From Nostoc sp. GT001 (GTDB taxonomy: Bacteria; Cyanobacteriota; Cyanobacteriia; Cyanobacteriales; Nostocaceae), in contig NZ_JAUDRJ010000003.1 of NCBI RefSeq assembly GCF_030382115.1, forward strand, positions 424,856 through 451,816: a DNA stretch of 26,961 bases, read 5' to 3'. Both the position numbers and the translations under genes were made by a program. Positions 14,782-24,616 of the stretch are shown here, in pieces. Within the stretch, counting starts at the first letter, position 1. Each line of letters opens with the position of its first letter. The notes beneath the pieces were generated by a model. It was not told where the DNA came from, ran no database searches, and saw nothing but the letters and a program-made list of their open reading frames with translations.

Positions 14782-15339
14782 CTACCAACTTCCCCAATTG
14801 CTGTAAAACTGAAACCGTCCAAAGCCAAGAAATTGACCGTGAGATTTTTCACCCACAGGGAATGCTGTAACACCCAATAAGTAAACACCAGAAAAGCTTG
14901 GATTACTTACAGGGCGAAGGGCGATGGTAATTGTCTGTCCTGGAGTTACAGGTGGGTCAAAGTTTACAGAAACCGTGCGTGTGTCGCGCTCGTTTGTGAC
15001 TGAGCCTAGTTTCAGTTGCGTTTCTTTGCGTAGGTGTGTGCCGACAAATGCACGGGTATCATCAAGATTGTAGCGGATGTATTCTGACCCCTCTTTTTGG
15101 GCGATCGTTACCTTTTGGAGGGATTCTCCAGCATTTTCCGGCACATTGATGGTGAAATAGTAAGTTGCGCCCCAAACATTCACCTCTTTGTAAGTAGTTG
15201 TTGCATTAACAAGTTTTGGCGGTTGAACGAAATAGACTAAGCCATCTCTAAGCTGCACAGCTTGAGTCATCGGAAGTGGAACTTCTCCAATGCCAATTGC
15301 TAATGAGAGTGTTATTCCAAACAAAGTTGCAAGGCGCAT
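14782..15339 (-). CDS. DUF2808 exported protein
   Basis: A 185-residue protein with an N-terminal signal sequence (MRLATLFGITLSLAIGIG, cleavage probably after about residue 25). The mature part has the features of the cyanobacterial DUF2808 family: YYFTINVPENAGESLQKVTI, an ...EGSEYIRYNLDDT... segment, NFDPPVTPGQTITIALRP and PSFSGVYLLGVTAFP. These proteins are predicted periplasmic or surface beta-rich proteins of unknown function. It follows the DoxX-like gene after 29 bp on the same strand, suggesting co-transcription. Confidence 0.85.
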   Translation of the reverse strand: MRLATLFGITLSLAIGIGEVPLPMTQAVQLRDGLVYFVQPPKLVNATTTYKEVNVWGATYYFTINVPENAGESLQKVTIAQKEGSEYIRYNLDDTRAFVGTHLRKETQLKLGSVTNERDTRTVSVNFDPPVTPGQTITIALRPVSNPSFSGVYLLGVTAFPVGEKSHGQFLGFGRFQFYSNWGSW

Positions 15340-15368
15340 GATTCAGATATAAAAAAACGCACTTATTC

Positions 15369-15800
15369 TCATTCTAGTTCCTTGGGAATCAATGATTTAG
15401 GAATGATCGAAGCTTGTTTTTCCCCAAATGAAGATTTTGTGTACCACCAAGCCCAAGCAATTAAAACAGCTTGAAAAGGAAGTCTCACTACGTGTACCCA
15501 AGGTGAGTTTGGTATATGTTCTAGCTGAATGTGATTAACCGCCATGTTGATATTGGCAGGGAAAACCGCAATAAAAAGAGTAATAAGTCCCCAAGCAGCA
15601 GCTTGACTTACAGGCGGAACTAATAACCCAATACCACCCAAAATTTCATAAAAGCCACTGAGATAAACTAACTCTAAAGGGTAAGGAAGTTGTGGTGGCA
15701 TAATTTTGACATACGGTTCTGGGATAACAAAGTGTGTCACTCCAACCACAATAATGGCTATAGCCAGGATGACACGTAATATTTCCTTATACTTCTTCAT
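15369..15800 (-). CDS. DoxX-like integral membrane protein
   Basis: A 143-residue, four-helix membrane protein. Hydrophobic helices lie at about 8-27 (ILRVILAIAIIVVGVTHFVI), 45-65 (VYLSGFYEILGGIGLLVP), 70-90 and 108-125. The THFVIPEPYVKIMPP segment after helix 1 and the GFYEILGGIGLL motif are typical of DoxX/DoxD-type proteins found across bacteria. Function is uncertain; some members associate with quinone or redox systems. It is the first gene of a probable two-gene unit with the DUF2808 protein. Confidence 0.85.
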   Translation of the reverse strand: MKKYKEILRVILAIAIIVVGVTHFVIPEPYVKIMPPQLPYPLELVYLSGFYEILGGIGLLVPPVSQAAAWGLITLFIAVFPANINMAVNHIQLEHIPNSPWVHVVRLPFQAVLIAWAWWYTKSSFGEKQASIIPKSLIPKELE

Positions 15801-16069
15801 GGTTTTTGCCTATTTATATACTTGCCCTATTACTTCAGTTTGACTGACGGATGTTAATCTGCATTGAGTCAATAGGAGTAAAAATCGACAAAATTTTCCA
15901 AAGTACTTACAAAAGCGATCGCGACCGATTCTCGGTTAAGTAGGTACAGAAACCAACCCCCAACCCTCTGGGCTATGATGTAACTTGTTTTATTAGGAAA
16001 CGCTATAATAACGCCAAATAATAGTTTTCCCTAGTTTTAACTATCGGGAAACTCAACGCTTAGAACTCT

Positions 16070-16426
16070 TTAAGCTAAATCTAATTTTTCTCGAACTATT
16101 CCCTCATCTCTAAAGCCAACCAGCACAGCTTTTCCATCCTTGACGAAAAGTGGACGTTTAAGCAGCATTGCATCGTGAGTGAATGCATCAACCCACTGTT
16201 CATCACCCCAAGTCTTCTTTTCATCTCCTAAAGCGCGGTAGGATTGACCGGAGGTGTTTCGCATAGGAGCAAAACCCAAAGACTTTACCCAGTTTTGAAT
16301 CATCTCACGAGTCGGCGGAGTATCTTTGGTATTGATAAATTCATGGTCAATGTTGTTGTGTTGGAGCCACATCATAGCTTTTTTGCAAGTGCTGCAATTG
16401 GGAATTCCGTAGACTTGAATAGACAT
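16070..16426 (-). CDS. ArsC/Spx-family thioredoxin-fold protein (YffB/Spx-like)
   Basis: A 118-residue protein; the ATG giving MSIQVYGIPNCSTCKKAMMW fits the family N-terminus, and the longer open frame to 16,567 is not supported. It carries the CxxC-type redox site (CSTC, Cys10 and Cys13) at the end of the first strand, then the arsenate-reductase-like helical insert (TREMIQNWVKSLGF) and a C-terminal KRPLFVKDGKAVLVGF motif. Members include YffB, Spx and MgsR. True arsenate reductases usually have a single N-terminal cysteine with distal arginines, so a redox or regulatory role is more likely. It is transcribed away from the helicase gene, with about 180 bp between them. Confidence 0.85.
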   Translation of the reverse strand: MSIQVYGIPNCSTCKKAMMWLQHNNIDHEFINTKDTPPTREMIQNWVKSLGFAPMRNTSGQSYRALGDEKKTWGDEQWVDAFTHDAMLLKRPLFVKDGKAVLVGFRDEGIVREKLDLA

Positions 16427-16603
16427 AAAATAATTAAGCAACAATCTCCATATATGACATAGAATGCTCTTGTCGTAGAATCTCCATAGCAGAAATTGAA
16501 GGTTAGCGATCGCTACTCCCAAGCATGGAACTGGTTGATACATGATTCGAGGGTTCTGAAATACCAAGGAGTAGTTTTACTAAAAATTTTATCCATAAAA
16601 AAT

Positions 16604-18778
16604 ATGAGCGATCCCTTTAGCCGACTTGCACCCTTCATCCAAGAATATATTTATCATCACCAGTGGACTGAATTACGTCCAGTTCAAATTGCCGCTTGTC
16701 AAGTTATATTTGACACTGATGCTCACTTGCTAGTTACTGCTGCAACTGCTGCGGGTAAAACAGAAGCAGCTTTTCTACCAGTTTTGACTCTATTACATGC
16801 CAACCCTGCTGCCACAATTGGCGCATTATACATTAGTCCAATCAAAGCTTTAATTAACGATCAATTTGAGCGTCTTAACGACTTACTCAAAGAAGCAGAT
16901 ATTCCAGTTTGGCACTGGCACGGCGATGTTTCGCAAACTCGAAAAAACAAGCTTTTAAAGAATCCTCAAGGCATTCTCCAAATTACCCCAGAATCTCTAG
17001 AAAGTTTGTTAATTAACAAAAATAGTGACATACCTCGCTTATTTGGTGATTTAAGGTTTGTGATCATTGATGAAATTCACGCCTTTATGGGTTCAGAACG
17101 CGGTTGTCAAATTATTTGCCAATTACAACGTTTAGCAAAGTTGACACAAAAACAACCGCGTCGTATTGGTTTATCGGCAACTCTGGGTGATTACTCAATA
17201 GCGGAAAATTGGCTGCGATCGGGAACAGATAAGCCAGTTATTACACCAAGAGTTGATGGTATAAAACGGCAAATAAAACTAGCTGTAGAACATTTTTATA
17301 TTACTGATGAAGTAGATGAATCAGAGGCGACATCTGATGAACAATATATTTTTAACCTTAGCAAATCTCGCAAATGCCTGATATTTGCTAATAATCGCAC
17401 ACGTACCGAGTCTGTAATTGCATCTTTGCGACAAATTGCCACGGAACAAGGATTACCAGATATATATCATGTGCATCATGGGAGTATATCTGCTAGTTTG
17501 CGGCAAGCTGCTGAAAATGCAATGCGTGAACCCAACAATCCAGCTGTTACCGCCGCTACTTTGACTCTAGAATTAGGCATAGATATCGGTTATTTAGAGC
17601 GAGTTATTCAATTAGAATCACCCTTGTCTGTAGCTAGCTTTTTACAACGTTTGGGACGAAGTGGCAGAAGAGGCGAAGCTGCTGATATGCGTTTTGTCTG
17701 CGCTGAAGATAAGCCATTAGCAGAAGCTTCTCTGCCAGAACAAATCCCCTGGCAACTTTTACAGTGTATTGCGATAATTCAACTTTATTTAGAGGAACAA
17801 TGGATTGAACCAATTAGACCAATTAAATATCCTTTGAGTTTGCTTTATCACCAAACAATGAGTATTTTAACGGCAGCAGGAGAAATTTCAGCTAATGCTT
17901 TAGCTAAACAAATTTTTAATCTGCCGCCCTTTGCTGCGATTTCCAAAGAAGATTTACAACTATTACTACGCTATTTAATTGATATTGGTCATATTCAGCA
18001 TACTGAACATGGTAAATTCATCCTGGGTTTGTCAGGAGAAAAGGTAGTAAGAAAATTTCAGTTTTATGCCGTCTTTGCTGAACAGCAAGAATATATTGTT
18101 AAGCAAGGTGCAACAGAAATTGGCAGTATTGTCACGCCACTTCCTGTTGGTAATCAATTTGCTTTAGCTGGCAGAAGTTGGGAAGTCGTAGAAGTTGACT
18201 TTAAAAAGAAGGTTATTTTTGTTAAACAAGCTGAGGGTAAATCTAGTATTTATTGGCGTGGTGGTGGTGGTACTATTCATACGAAAGTTTTGCAACGAAT
18301 GCAGCAAGTCTTATTTGAGAATATTGAATACAGTTACTTGCAAAAAAATGCTTTACAACGTTTATATCAAGTTCGCCAATTGGTGCAGCAGGTTGGATTA
18401 GATAAGCAGAATATTTTGCAATTAGAAAAAGGTAAATGCTGTATTTTTCCTTGGATGGGCACGCTTGCTTATCGCACCTTAGAAAGATTACTCAACTCAT
18501 ACTGTCGGGAATCATTGGAAATTACAAGTATTAGTGGAGTCAATCCCTATTATTTGACAATCAAATTAGGTAAGGATAAATTTAAATATCTTTATCGTGA
18601 AATTGCTTCATTGTGTGAACAAAGAATTACCTCAGAAGATTTAGTAAGTACCTCAGAAGCACCAGAAATTCAAAAATATGATGGTTTTATTCCTCATCCA
18701 CTTTTATGGAAAGCTTTTGCTCACGATTATTTGGATATGACGGAACTGAAAGAGCAAGTGGCATTGTGGAAAGAATAA
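16604..18778 (+). CDS. Lhr-like DExH superfamily-2 helicase
   Basis: A 724-residue SF2 helicase. I choose the ATG at 16,604 (MSDPFSRLAPFIQEYIYHHQ) because the family motif Q-like 'LRPVQ' follows at about 25-29; an in-frame upstream start at 16,496 would add unrelated residues. Motif I ATAAGKTEAAF (47-57), motif Ia ISPIKALINDQ (78-88), DEIH (156-159), SATLGD (motif III, ~185) and the motif V/VI stretch ATLTLELGIDIG and QRLGRSGRRGE mark an Lhr-type DEAD/DEAH helicase. A C-terminal barrel-like region (VTPLPVGNQFALAGRSWEVV) matches the Lhr core. Lhr helicases unwind RNA:DNA and DNA:DNA in repair. There is no close partner gene on this strand. Confidence 0.88.
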   Translation: MSDPFSRLAPFIQEYIYHHQWTELRPVQIAACQVIFDTDAHLLVTAATAAGKTEAAFLPVLTLLHANPAATIGALYISPIKALINDQFERLNDLLKEADIPVWHWHGDVSQTRKNKLLKNPQGILQITPESLESLLINKNSDIPRLFGDLRFVIIDEIHAFMGSERGCQIICQLQRLAKLTQKQPRRIGLSATLGDYSIAENWLRSGTDKPVITPRVDGIKRQIKLAVEHFYITDEVDESEATSDEQYIFNLSKSRKCLIFANNRTRTESVIASLRQIATEQGLPDIYHVHHGSISASLRQAAENAMREPNNPAVTAATLTLELGIDIGYLERVIQLESPLSVASFLQRLGRSGRRGEAADMRFVCAEDKPLAEASLPEQIPWQLLQCIAIIQLYLEEQWIEPIRPIKYPLSLLYHQTMSILTAAGEISANALAKQIFNLPPFAAISKEDLQLLLRYLIDIGHIQHTEHGKFILGLSGEKVVRKFQFYAVFAEQQEYIVKQGATEIGSIVTPLPVGNQFALAGRSWEVVEVDFKKKVIFVKQAEGKSSIYWRGGGGTIHTKVLQRMQQVLFENIEYSYLQKNALQRLYQVRQLVQQVGLDKQNILQLEKGKCCIFPWMGTLAYRTLERLLNSYCRESLEITSISGVNPYYLTIKLGKDKFKYLYREIASLCEQRITSEDLVSTSEAPEIQKYDGFIPHPLLWKAFAHDYLDMTELKEQVALWKE

Positions 18779-18807
18779 AAAGGTAATTTTAAATTATTGA
18801 AAATAAG

Positions 18808-19596
18808 CTATTTTTTAATTAATTCCTGGAGCGATCGCAAATCATAATTTAAGATTTTTCCAGTATTCAAAAGTTGATATCCTACGAAAAATAACGCAGA
18901 TGATGCCACAACAACTAAAAGATTAACTGACGCAAATACATTACCAGTAAAAGCTATGACTACAATGCCTAGCGCTATCAAAATCCATCCTAAGTTAGGG
19001 TTTATTCGCTGCTGACAAAGGACGAAAATACCGGAAATACATAGCAATAAACCAGGAATGCCAAAAAATATACCAACACGAATATTTGCAGTTAAAATGA
19101 TGATCCCTGCAATCATCAAAGCCAAGCCTATATACTTGCTTGTCTTCTTCACTGGAGGTTGTCTATTGTTAACAGCAATTTGAGCCTGCATTTTTGTGGA
19201 ACTTGCAAGGGGAAGAAGATTTTGTTGATGTTGTATATTATCTTGAAATATAAACGTGACTTTTTCTCCTTGACCAAGGTCTATTTTATCTCCTAAATTG
19301 ATTTGACAGGGTGTTCTAGGTTCTAATTTAGTGTTGTTGACAAATGTCCCATTAGAACTCCCTAAATCTTCAATAAAGTAATTGTTTTTGTAGATTTTAA
19401 TCTTTGCATGGATGCGAGACACTACATCTGCATCTGGCAAGTTGGAAACATCAATATCTGGCGGAATTTGGTCATTGGGTTTACCCATATGAAACACCGC
19501 AGTATTTGGTGCTAACTCAAAAGCAGTGTTGGTTTGGACATGAAAAAGTTCCAAACTCAGTCCGATAATAGCGTTGGATGTACTTAAATTTTGCAT
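18808..19596 (-). CDS. FHA-domain membrane protein
   Basis: A 262-residue protein with a phosphothreonine-binding FHA domain at about residues 25-115: VSRIHAKIKIY (the SxxH hallmark), then EDLGSSNGTFVNNTKL with the SNGTFVN signature. After a polar linker come three to four hydrophobic segments from about residue 155 (e.g. YIGLALMIAGIIILTANIRV, WILIALGIVVIAFTG, VVVASSALFFVGYQLL). It would anchor a cytoplasmic FHA reader at the membrane, presumably recognising a Ser/Thr-kinase target; cyanobacteria have many such kinases. It lies between the helicase (convergent) and the kinase remnant. Confidence 0.88.
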   Translation of the reverse strand: MQNLSTSNAIIGLSLELFHVQTNTAFELAPNTAVFHMGKPNDQIPPDIDVSNLPDADVVSRIHAKIKIYKNNYFIEDLGSSNGTFVNNTKLEPRTPCQINLGDKIDLGQGEKVTFIFQDNIQHQQNLLPLASSTKMQAQIAVNNRQPPVKKTSKYIGLALMIAGIIILTANIRVGIFFGIPGLLLCISGIFVLCQQRINPNLGWILIALGIVVIAFTGNVFASVNLLVVVASSALFFVGYQLLNTGKILNYDLRSLQELIKK

Positions 19597-19617
19597 AGTT
19601 TTTAGTCAATAATTTCT

Positions 19618-19895
19618 CTAGACTTTTGACTTTTGCAAATCAGTAAGCAATTTTAATCCGTTGTGGCTTACCGATTTCCCCACCTGATGCAAAGGAATTT
19701 CAATCCAAAACTCGCTTCCTTTGCCTAGTTCTGACTCACACCGCAGTACTCCAGAGTTTTTCTACACCACAATCTGATAGCTAATCGATAAGCCTAACCC
19801 TAACACTTGATTTAACTGCCCTGCATAACACTCTAACAGAGGTAACTCACCATATTCCTTGATTATTTCAATTTTGAGATATTCTGGTAGAGTCT
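19618..19895 (-). pseudogene. Decayed histidine-kinase 3' fragment behind the intact kinase
   Basis: The frame that follows the kinase stop reads IIKEYGELPLLECYAGQLNQ (equivalent to the N-box region of the intact kinase) and then jumps to [13 protein letters not shown], stop, KNSGVLRCESELGKGSEFWI and EIPL. A large piece of the ATP-binding domain is deleted between QV and LGLGL. The stop replaces the Glu of the 'VVEK' that follows. Sequence identity to the intact copy is clearly below complete, so this is a different, older paralogue rather than a recent duplication. The frame ends with a stop at 19,618-19,620. Confidence 0.85.
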
Positions 19896-19897
19896 TT

Positions 19898-22591
19898 TTA
19901 AATTGGAATTTGAATCCAGAATTCTGTGCCTTTTCCTGGTTCTGATAGACAATTCAAAATTCCACCATGTTTTTCTACTATAATTTGGTAGCTAATTGAC
20001 AGTCCTAAACCTGTTCCCTTACCTACTTGTTTCGTGGTGAAAAATGGATCGAATAACCGCTTTTTAATATCTTCTACCATTCCTAATCCGTTGTCAGCAA
20101 TTCGGATGACAACAAATTTACTCTCTAAAATTTCAGTACGAATTATAATTTGCGGTTTATAATTTGTTTTTATCTTAACCATTGACTCTTCTAAAGCATC
20201 GATCGCATTAGTTAAAATATTCATAAATACTTGATTTAGCTGCCCAGGATAACAATCAACTAGAGGCAAATCACCATATTCTTTAACTATAGATATATCT
20301 AACCCAATTCCATTATTTTTCCAGCGATGATGCAAAATTAATAACGTATTTTCAATTCCTTCATGAATGTCAACTAATTTTTTATCTGCTTCATCATGAC
20401 GAGAAAAATTTCGCAATCCCAAAACAATTTCCCGGATACGATTAGTACCCATATTCATCGAGGATAGGAGTTGAGAAAGGTCACTAGTAAGGAATTCTAA
20501 ATCAATTTTTTTAGCGAAATCTTCAATTTCTACTTCCGGTTGAGGATAATGTTGTTGATAAAGGTGCAAGAGAGTTAACATCTCTTGAAAGTATTCGTTA
20601 GCATAGGTTAAGTTACCATGAATAAAATTAACTGGATTGTTGATTTCATGAGCAACTCCGGCAACTAATTGTCCTAAGCTAGACATTTTTTCATTTTGGA
20701 TCAGTTGAGATTGAGTTTGTTGCAATTTATGCAAGGTTTCGGTGAGTTTTTCAGCTTGAGTTTGAGCTTCTAAAGTAGCAGTGCGACTTTGGATATAAAG
20801 TTGTGCATGATCGATTGCGATCGCTATTTGATCGCAAACAGCTTGTAACAGGTTGATTTCACTGTTATTCCAAATGCGATCGCCACTACAATGACTGCAA
20901 ACAATTGCTCCAATCTCTCCAGAATTGCTTTTAACTGGTAGCATTAGTTGAGAGGTGATCCCAAACTCAGTTAAAAGTTCTTGCATATCATAATCAAGTT
21001 GTGATTTATTATTAATATTTTCTATACAAATTAGCTCTTGAGAAAGAAGGTTTTGAGTCAAAAAAGTGCTTTTGTGCAGTGGAATACTGCCTAACATACT
21101 TGCCAAGTTAGGGTTTCGTGCTTCATAGGTAATAGTTAGGCTTGCTTGGGATGGGTGCGGTAAATAAGAAAGAAAGTAGCAACGGTCAATTTGTAATAAG
21201 CTGCGAATTTCGTTCACAGCAGTTTCTAGGATCATATCTAGGTCAAGAGAACTGCGGATTTGACTAGCTAGACGCAGTAACAAGGCTTCCCGACGGCTGA
21301 GGAGTTCTTCGCGCGCCCAGATTCGGTCAATAGCTACAGCAATATTATTAGCAATCCAATTTAATAGATTATGAGTTGGTTCGGTAAATAATTGCTTACT
21401 AAATAAAGCCATGATACCGATTATTTGCTGCTCTACTATTAGGGGATAAGCAGAAAATCGAGAAATTGAAAATGTAGACTCGATAAGCTTTTCTGAATGA
21501 TTAATTGACAGTTCTTGGTTAAAAATAGCTTGATGGTTTTGAATCATTAAGCCAATAGTATTATTGACTAAAGCGATATGCTCTGGGAAATCTTGAGTAT
21601 CGCTCAAAGTACTACAAGTAATATCTGTGCAATGAACGCCAGCTTGCAATTGTAGCTGGTTTGTCTGTCGTTCAAATGTCCAGATACAAACAAAGCCGAT
21701 ATCAAGGTATTGGGAAATAGTATTTGTACAATTTTGCAAAATTTCTGGAAGTGTGCCACTTTGAGATAATGCTAAACTGACTTCTGCACTCAAAACTGAC
21801 AAGCGCGATCGCTCCAATAAAGCTAACTCTGAAAGCTTACGCTGTGTAATATCTGTACGAATCGATACATATTGATAAGGCTTTCCATCTTGTCCCAACA
21901 TTGGGGCGATCAAAGTATCCACCCAATAAAAAGTGCCATCCTTAGCTTTATTTTGAATTTCTCCTTTCCAGATTTTCCCTTGGGCAATAGTTTTCCATAA
22001 GTTTGCAAAAAATTCTTTTGTGTGGTGTCCAGAATTGATAATCCGATGATCTTGCCCTAAAAGTTCTTCTGAAGAATATTTAGAAACTTCACAAAATAGG
22101 TCATTGACATAGGTAATTCTTCCAGTTCTATCAGTAATAGCTACTAGTGAATGGGCATTTAAAGCAAATCTAAAAGCTTCTAATTCTTGGATAGAATTTT
22201 TTAGTGCTATCTCATTCTGTTTATTAGCAGTGATGTCACGAGCTACTGCATAAATTAATTTTTCTTCACTGAAACTAGTCGCATTCCATGACAGCCATTT
22301 ATAAGAACCATCGCGACAAAGATAGCGGTTTTCAAAACTGACTGCATCTAGAGATTGTGTAATTTTTTGGGCTGCTGCAATAGTTAATTCACGATCTTCA
22401 GAGTGAATAAATTCGATGAAAGGTTTAGCAATAAGTTCACGAATTGACCAACCTAGTGTTTTTGTCCATACTGGATTTAAATACTTAAAATAACCATCAA
22501 AGTTAGCAATACACAATAAATCTATAGAAAGTGAGAAAAATCGAGAGTATTTTTCTTCGCATTTTTTGTACTCAGATTTAACTAGTTTCAT
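19898..22591 (-). CDS. PAS-PAS-GAF-GAF sensor histidine kinase
   Basis: An 897-residue hybrid-free sensor kinase with no transmembrane segment. PAS 1 (about 10-125) has [19 protein letters not shown] and ends with a PAC-like [17 protein letters not shown] 2 (about 135-255) has [18 protein letters not shown] and [13 protein letters not shown]. Two GAF-like domains follow (about 265-420 and 430-600, the second with [20 protein letters not shown] and [16 protein letters not shown]). HisKA is at about 640-710 with the phosphoacceptor in [12 protein letters not shown], and HATPase_c contains [18 protein letters not shown] and [11 protein letters not shown]. No cognate response regulator is adjacent. 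It is a cytosolic light, redox or small-molecule sensor; the GAF domains lack a clear bilin-binding Cys that I could assign. Confidence 0.92.
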   Translation of the reverse strand: MKLVKSEYKKCEEKYSRFFSLSIDLLCIANFDGYFKYLNPVWTKTLGWSIRELIAKPFIEFIHSEDRELTIAAAQKITQSLDAVSFENRYLCRDGSYKWLSWNATSFSEEKLIYAVARDITANKQNEIALKNSIQELEAFRFALNAHSLVAITDRTGRITYVNDLFCEVSKYSSEELLGQDHRIINSGHHTKEFFANLWKTIAQGKIWKGEIQNKAKDGTFYWVDTLIAPMLGQDGKPYQYVSIRTDITQRKLSELALLERSRLSVLSAEVSLALSQSGTLPEILQNCTNTISQYLDIGFVCIWTFERQTNQLQLQAGVHCTDITCSTLSDTQDFPEHIALVNNTIGLMIQNHQAIFNQELSINHSEKLIESTFSISRFSAYPLIVEQQIIGIMALFSKQLFTEPTHNLLNWIANNIAVAIDRIWAREELLSRREALLLRLASQIRSSLDLDMILETAVNEIRSLLQIDRCYFLSYLPHPSQASLTITYEARNPNLASMLGSIPLHKSTFLTQNLLSQELICIENINNKSQLDYDMQELLTEFGITSQLMLPVKSNSGEIGAIVCSHCSGDRIWNNSEINLLQAVCDQIAIAIDHAQLYIQSRTATLEAQTQAEKLTETLHKLQQTQSQLIQNEKMSSLGQLVAGVAHEINNPVNFIHGNLTYANEYFQEMLTLLHLYQQHYPQPEVEIEDFAKKIDLEFLTSDLSQLLSSMNMGTNRIREIVLGLRNFSRHDEADKKLVDIHEGIENTLLILHHRWKNNGIGLDISIVKEYGDLPLVDCYPGQLNQVFMNILTNAIDALEESMVKIKTNYKPQIIIRTEILESKFVVIRIADNGLGMVEDIKKRLFDPFFTTKQVGKGTGLGLSISYQIIVEKHGGILNCLSEPGKGTEFWIQIPI

Positions 22592-23132
22592 CAGCTTTTT
22601 TTAGGTATGAATATTTTTGGAGAAAACTTAATACGTGTATTGTTAAAATTTAATAACCATTGCAATAGGATTTTCCAATCTAGAGACTCGCCTAATATCA
22701 GTTATGACGAAGACTGGTTAATGAGCTTGATAGTAAGGGATCTGCGGGTTAATAGTGTCCCAGCCAGGAGGGTTTCGACACTTCGACTGCGCTCAGTGCA
22801 TCGCTGCGCTCAACCCTCAGATGTCGAGAGTTGAGCGCACTCGAAACTCGGTTTATTGGTACTTTATTTTCACGCAAGTCCCTAAAGCCAATAAGTATCT
22901 ACTAGTTTTTACTGAGTAAGCTAGCTAGCTGTTGACTTAGTTCTCTACTAAGTAAAGGTTTCCCTAAAAAGCTGTAAAGTAAACATTTATATTTTAAATT
23001 TAAGATAAGAAGTGTTACGTAAACTGAATTAATCAGAATTTTTATCTGTAATTGTCCTTAAGTAGCTAAGAATTCAATTACGAATTACTTTAGCGTAGCG
23101 TTAGCGACGCAGGAGCGTTATTACAAATTATT
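22592..23132. other. 541-bp gap with palindromic repeat, no gene
   Basis: The region 22,769-22,851 holds a cyanobacterial-type repeat: TTTCGAC...TGCGCTCA followed by TTGAGCGC...TCGAAAC, imperfectly self-complementary, with an inner GCTCAACCCTC. A second low-complexity repeat, TAGCGTAGCGTTAGCGACGC near 23,091-23,110, ends the gap. The remainder is AT-rich without coding signal; the upstream + strand frame at 22,607 has no ribosome-binding site and no recognisable protein. Confidence 0.6.
22769..22851. repeat. Palindromic GCTCA-rich interspersed repeat
   Basis: Repeated, partly self-complementary units containing CTTCGACTGCGCTCA and TTGAGCGCACTCGAAAC. Typical of repetitive non-coding elements spread through Nostoc-like genomes. 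No function can be assigned. Confidence 0.55.
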
Positions 23133-24311
23133 TTAAGCAATACTCCCGCGCTTTCTGGCTTCTTTGTAGGAAGTTCCCACGTTTTTCAAACCAGCTTTAA
23201 TCATTTGTTGTTCGAGAAGAGCAAAGAAACGCGCCCGATCGCCACCTTTTACTACTGCTTGGTTATGGGCTTCAGCGATCGCTACAGGATAACCATACCC
23301 TTTTTGCACTTGTGCTAACATCAGTCCCAGTGCTTGGTCTAACATGGTTGCATTCTCCGCTACCCATGCCGGAACTTCGATTCGGGCGATTTCAGTGCCA
23401 ACGTGGACGTAGCAAAAGTAAATTGTCTGATCGCCATAAAGTTCGAGAATGGGAGAATTGCTGCGCCACAGAGTACTGCGTTGTCCTGGTTTGAGTCGAG
23501 TTGCCCAAACAGAAGTATCTCGCAACTGTTCAAAAATTTTACAAGGTACTTTTTCTAGCTGATTTGGGCAATGACTTTTACAGTCTGGCGCTGGATGGGG
23601 ACAAGCTAATAACCGTAAAAAGTTCATTGTTTCGATGCTGCGAGAGGCGCTAAGATAGCCCATTAAAGGAATTCGAGCATCACGCATCTGCTGCCAAGCT
23701 TCTAAGATGGGGGGTAAAATGCGATCGCGTGCATCCATCGGCAATTGTTCTAAAAACCAGTAAATTAGCGAACCATCTACCATTGCTAGTGCTGGCATTT
23801 CCGCTTGTGCTGCATCACACGCCAGTTCTGCTAACACCGTTGCTTCTGAAGCAGTGCGGCGAAAACTCATCCATTCCTCAGTTCTAATTCCCCACTGCCG
23901 AGACATATATAAATCTTCTGGGCGATAAAATACCTCTGGTAAACTATCGAGTAGCGGATGGCGATTTTGTCCATAGTGTAGGACGACTCTGCCAATATTT
24001 AGGAGATAACAGTAAGCAATTTCGTGATGGTTGGGGGCAATTTGAGAACCATCGGTAGCGATGACAGTATGGACTTTTGGGGGAACTGGGATATCAATGC
24101 AAGTTTCTAGTGGTTCAATTGGGGTAGCATTAGCAAAGAGAATGCGATCGCGCCATTTTTCCTGGCGATCGATTAAATCTTGTTGACACTCGTAAGCATT
24201 TTTTAAATGTTGTTGCGCCAATTCTAAACGCTGACGACTGGCAGCAGCTTCTAAGGTAAGATGCTGGCTTAAACCCTGCATTTGTCGCGCCAGTTTTGTT
24301 AGGTCAAGCAT
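23133..24311 (-). CDS. nurA: NurA-family nuclease
   Basis: A 392-residue protein; the ATG at 24,311 is preferred to an upstream frame that would add 15 non-family residues. It has the NurA pattern: an early catalytic aspartate in TVIATDGSQIAPNHHEIAY (about residues 80-98), a mid-protein MVDGSLIYWFLEQL with another acid, and C-terminal PVAIAEAHNQAVVKGGDRAR. In archaea NurA works with the HerA translocase in double-strand-break end resection. In cyanobacteria a related NurA is often found without an adjacent herA, and none is seen here. The N-terminal ~70 residues form helices (LARQMQGLSQHLTLEAAASR). Confidence 0.82.
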   Translation of the reverse strand: MLDLTKLARQMQGLSQHLTLEAAASRQRLELAQQHLKNAYECQQDLIDRQEKWRDRILFANATPIEPLETCIDIPVPPKVHTVIATDGSQIAPNHHEIAYCYLLNIGRVVLHYGQNRHPLLDSLPEVFYRPEDLYMSRQWGIRTEEWMSFRRTASEATVLAELACDAAQAEMPALAMVDGSLIYWFLEQLPMDARDRILPPILEAWQQMRDARIPLMGYLSASRSIETMNFLRLLACPHPAPDCKSHCPNQLEKVPCKIFEQLRDTSVWATRLKPGQRSTLWRSNSPILELYGDQTIYFCYVHVGTEIARIEVPAWVAENATMLDQALGLMLAQVQKGYGYPVAIAEAHNQAVVKGGDRARFFALLEQQMIKAGLKNVGTSYKEARKRGSIA

Positions 24312-24370
24312 AAAAGTAAGTGAGGAGTGAATACTTGTGATATCATGTCTGGGCAATTAAACATAATACC

Positions 24371-24443
24371 CGGAACCCCACCCCGCCAAAGCTGCGCTTT
24401 AGCTCCCCTCTCCGCAGGCGGGGAGGGGTTGGGGGTGGGGTTC
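24371..24443. repeat. GC-rich hairpin repeat between nurA and HAD gene
   Basis: GGAACCCCACCCCGCC pairs, with bulges, with GGCGGGGAGGGGTTGGGGGT and GGGGTTC, a long C-rich/G-rich hairpin of a kind common between cyanobacterial genes. It may act as a transcript end for the HAD gene on the minus strand. Confidence 0.65.
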
Positions 24444-24540
24444 TTTTATTATTATGGATAATTTGGCGGATATGATATGAGTTATTATTTCACCTAAATT
24501 TATAAAACACATAGTTTGATTTACATATATACGTCTACAA

Positions 24541-24613
24541 ATTAAATATGCGTTATTCAGAATCCTTGTAGAGACGTAGCACTACTACGTCTCTTTTTCA
24601 CTAGATATTTAAT
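24541..24613. repeat. MITE-like AT-end hairpin repeat
   Basis: ATTAAATAT and ATATTTAAT form 9-bp outer arms. The core AGAGACGTAG/CTACGTCTCT is a perfect 10-bp inner hairpin (24,570-24,594). The core shares TGTAGAGACG with the repeat at 11,971-12,073 (other strand), so both probably belong to one repeat superfamily. Confidence 0.65.
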
Positions 24614-24616
24614 ATA

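Larger units (their letters stand above)
24312..24616. other. 305-bp gap with two hairpin repeats
   Basis: From left to right: about 60 bp of AT-rich leader of nurA, the GC-rich hairpin (24,371-24,443), AT-rich DNA, and the 24,541-24,613 MITE-like hairpin. No gene is seen. Confidence 0.7.

Noticed and set aside
16496..16603. Upstream extension of the helicase reading frame
   Set aside because: The added 36 residues are not helicase-like. The ATG at 16,604 is followed directly by family-like sequence.
22607..22834. 75-codon + strand frame upstream of the kinase gene
   Set aside because: No ribosome-binding site, and its end translates a repetitive palindromic element.
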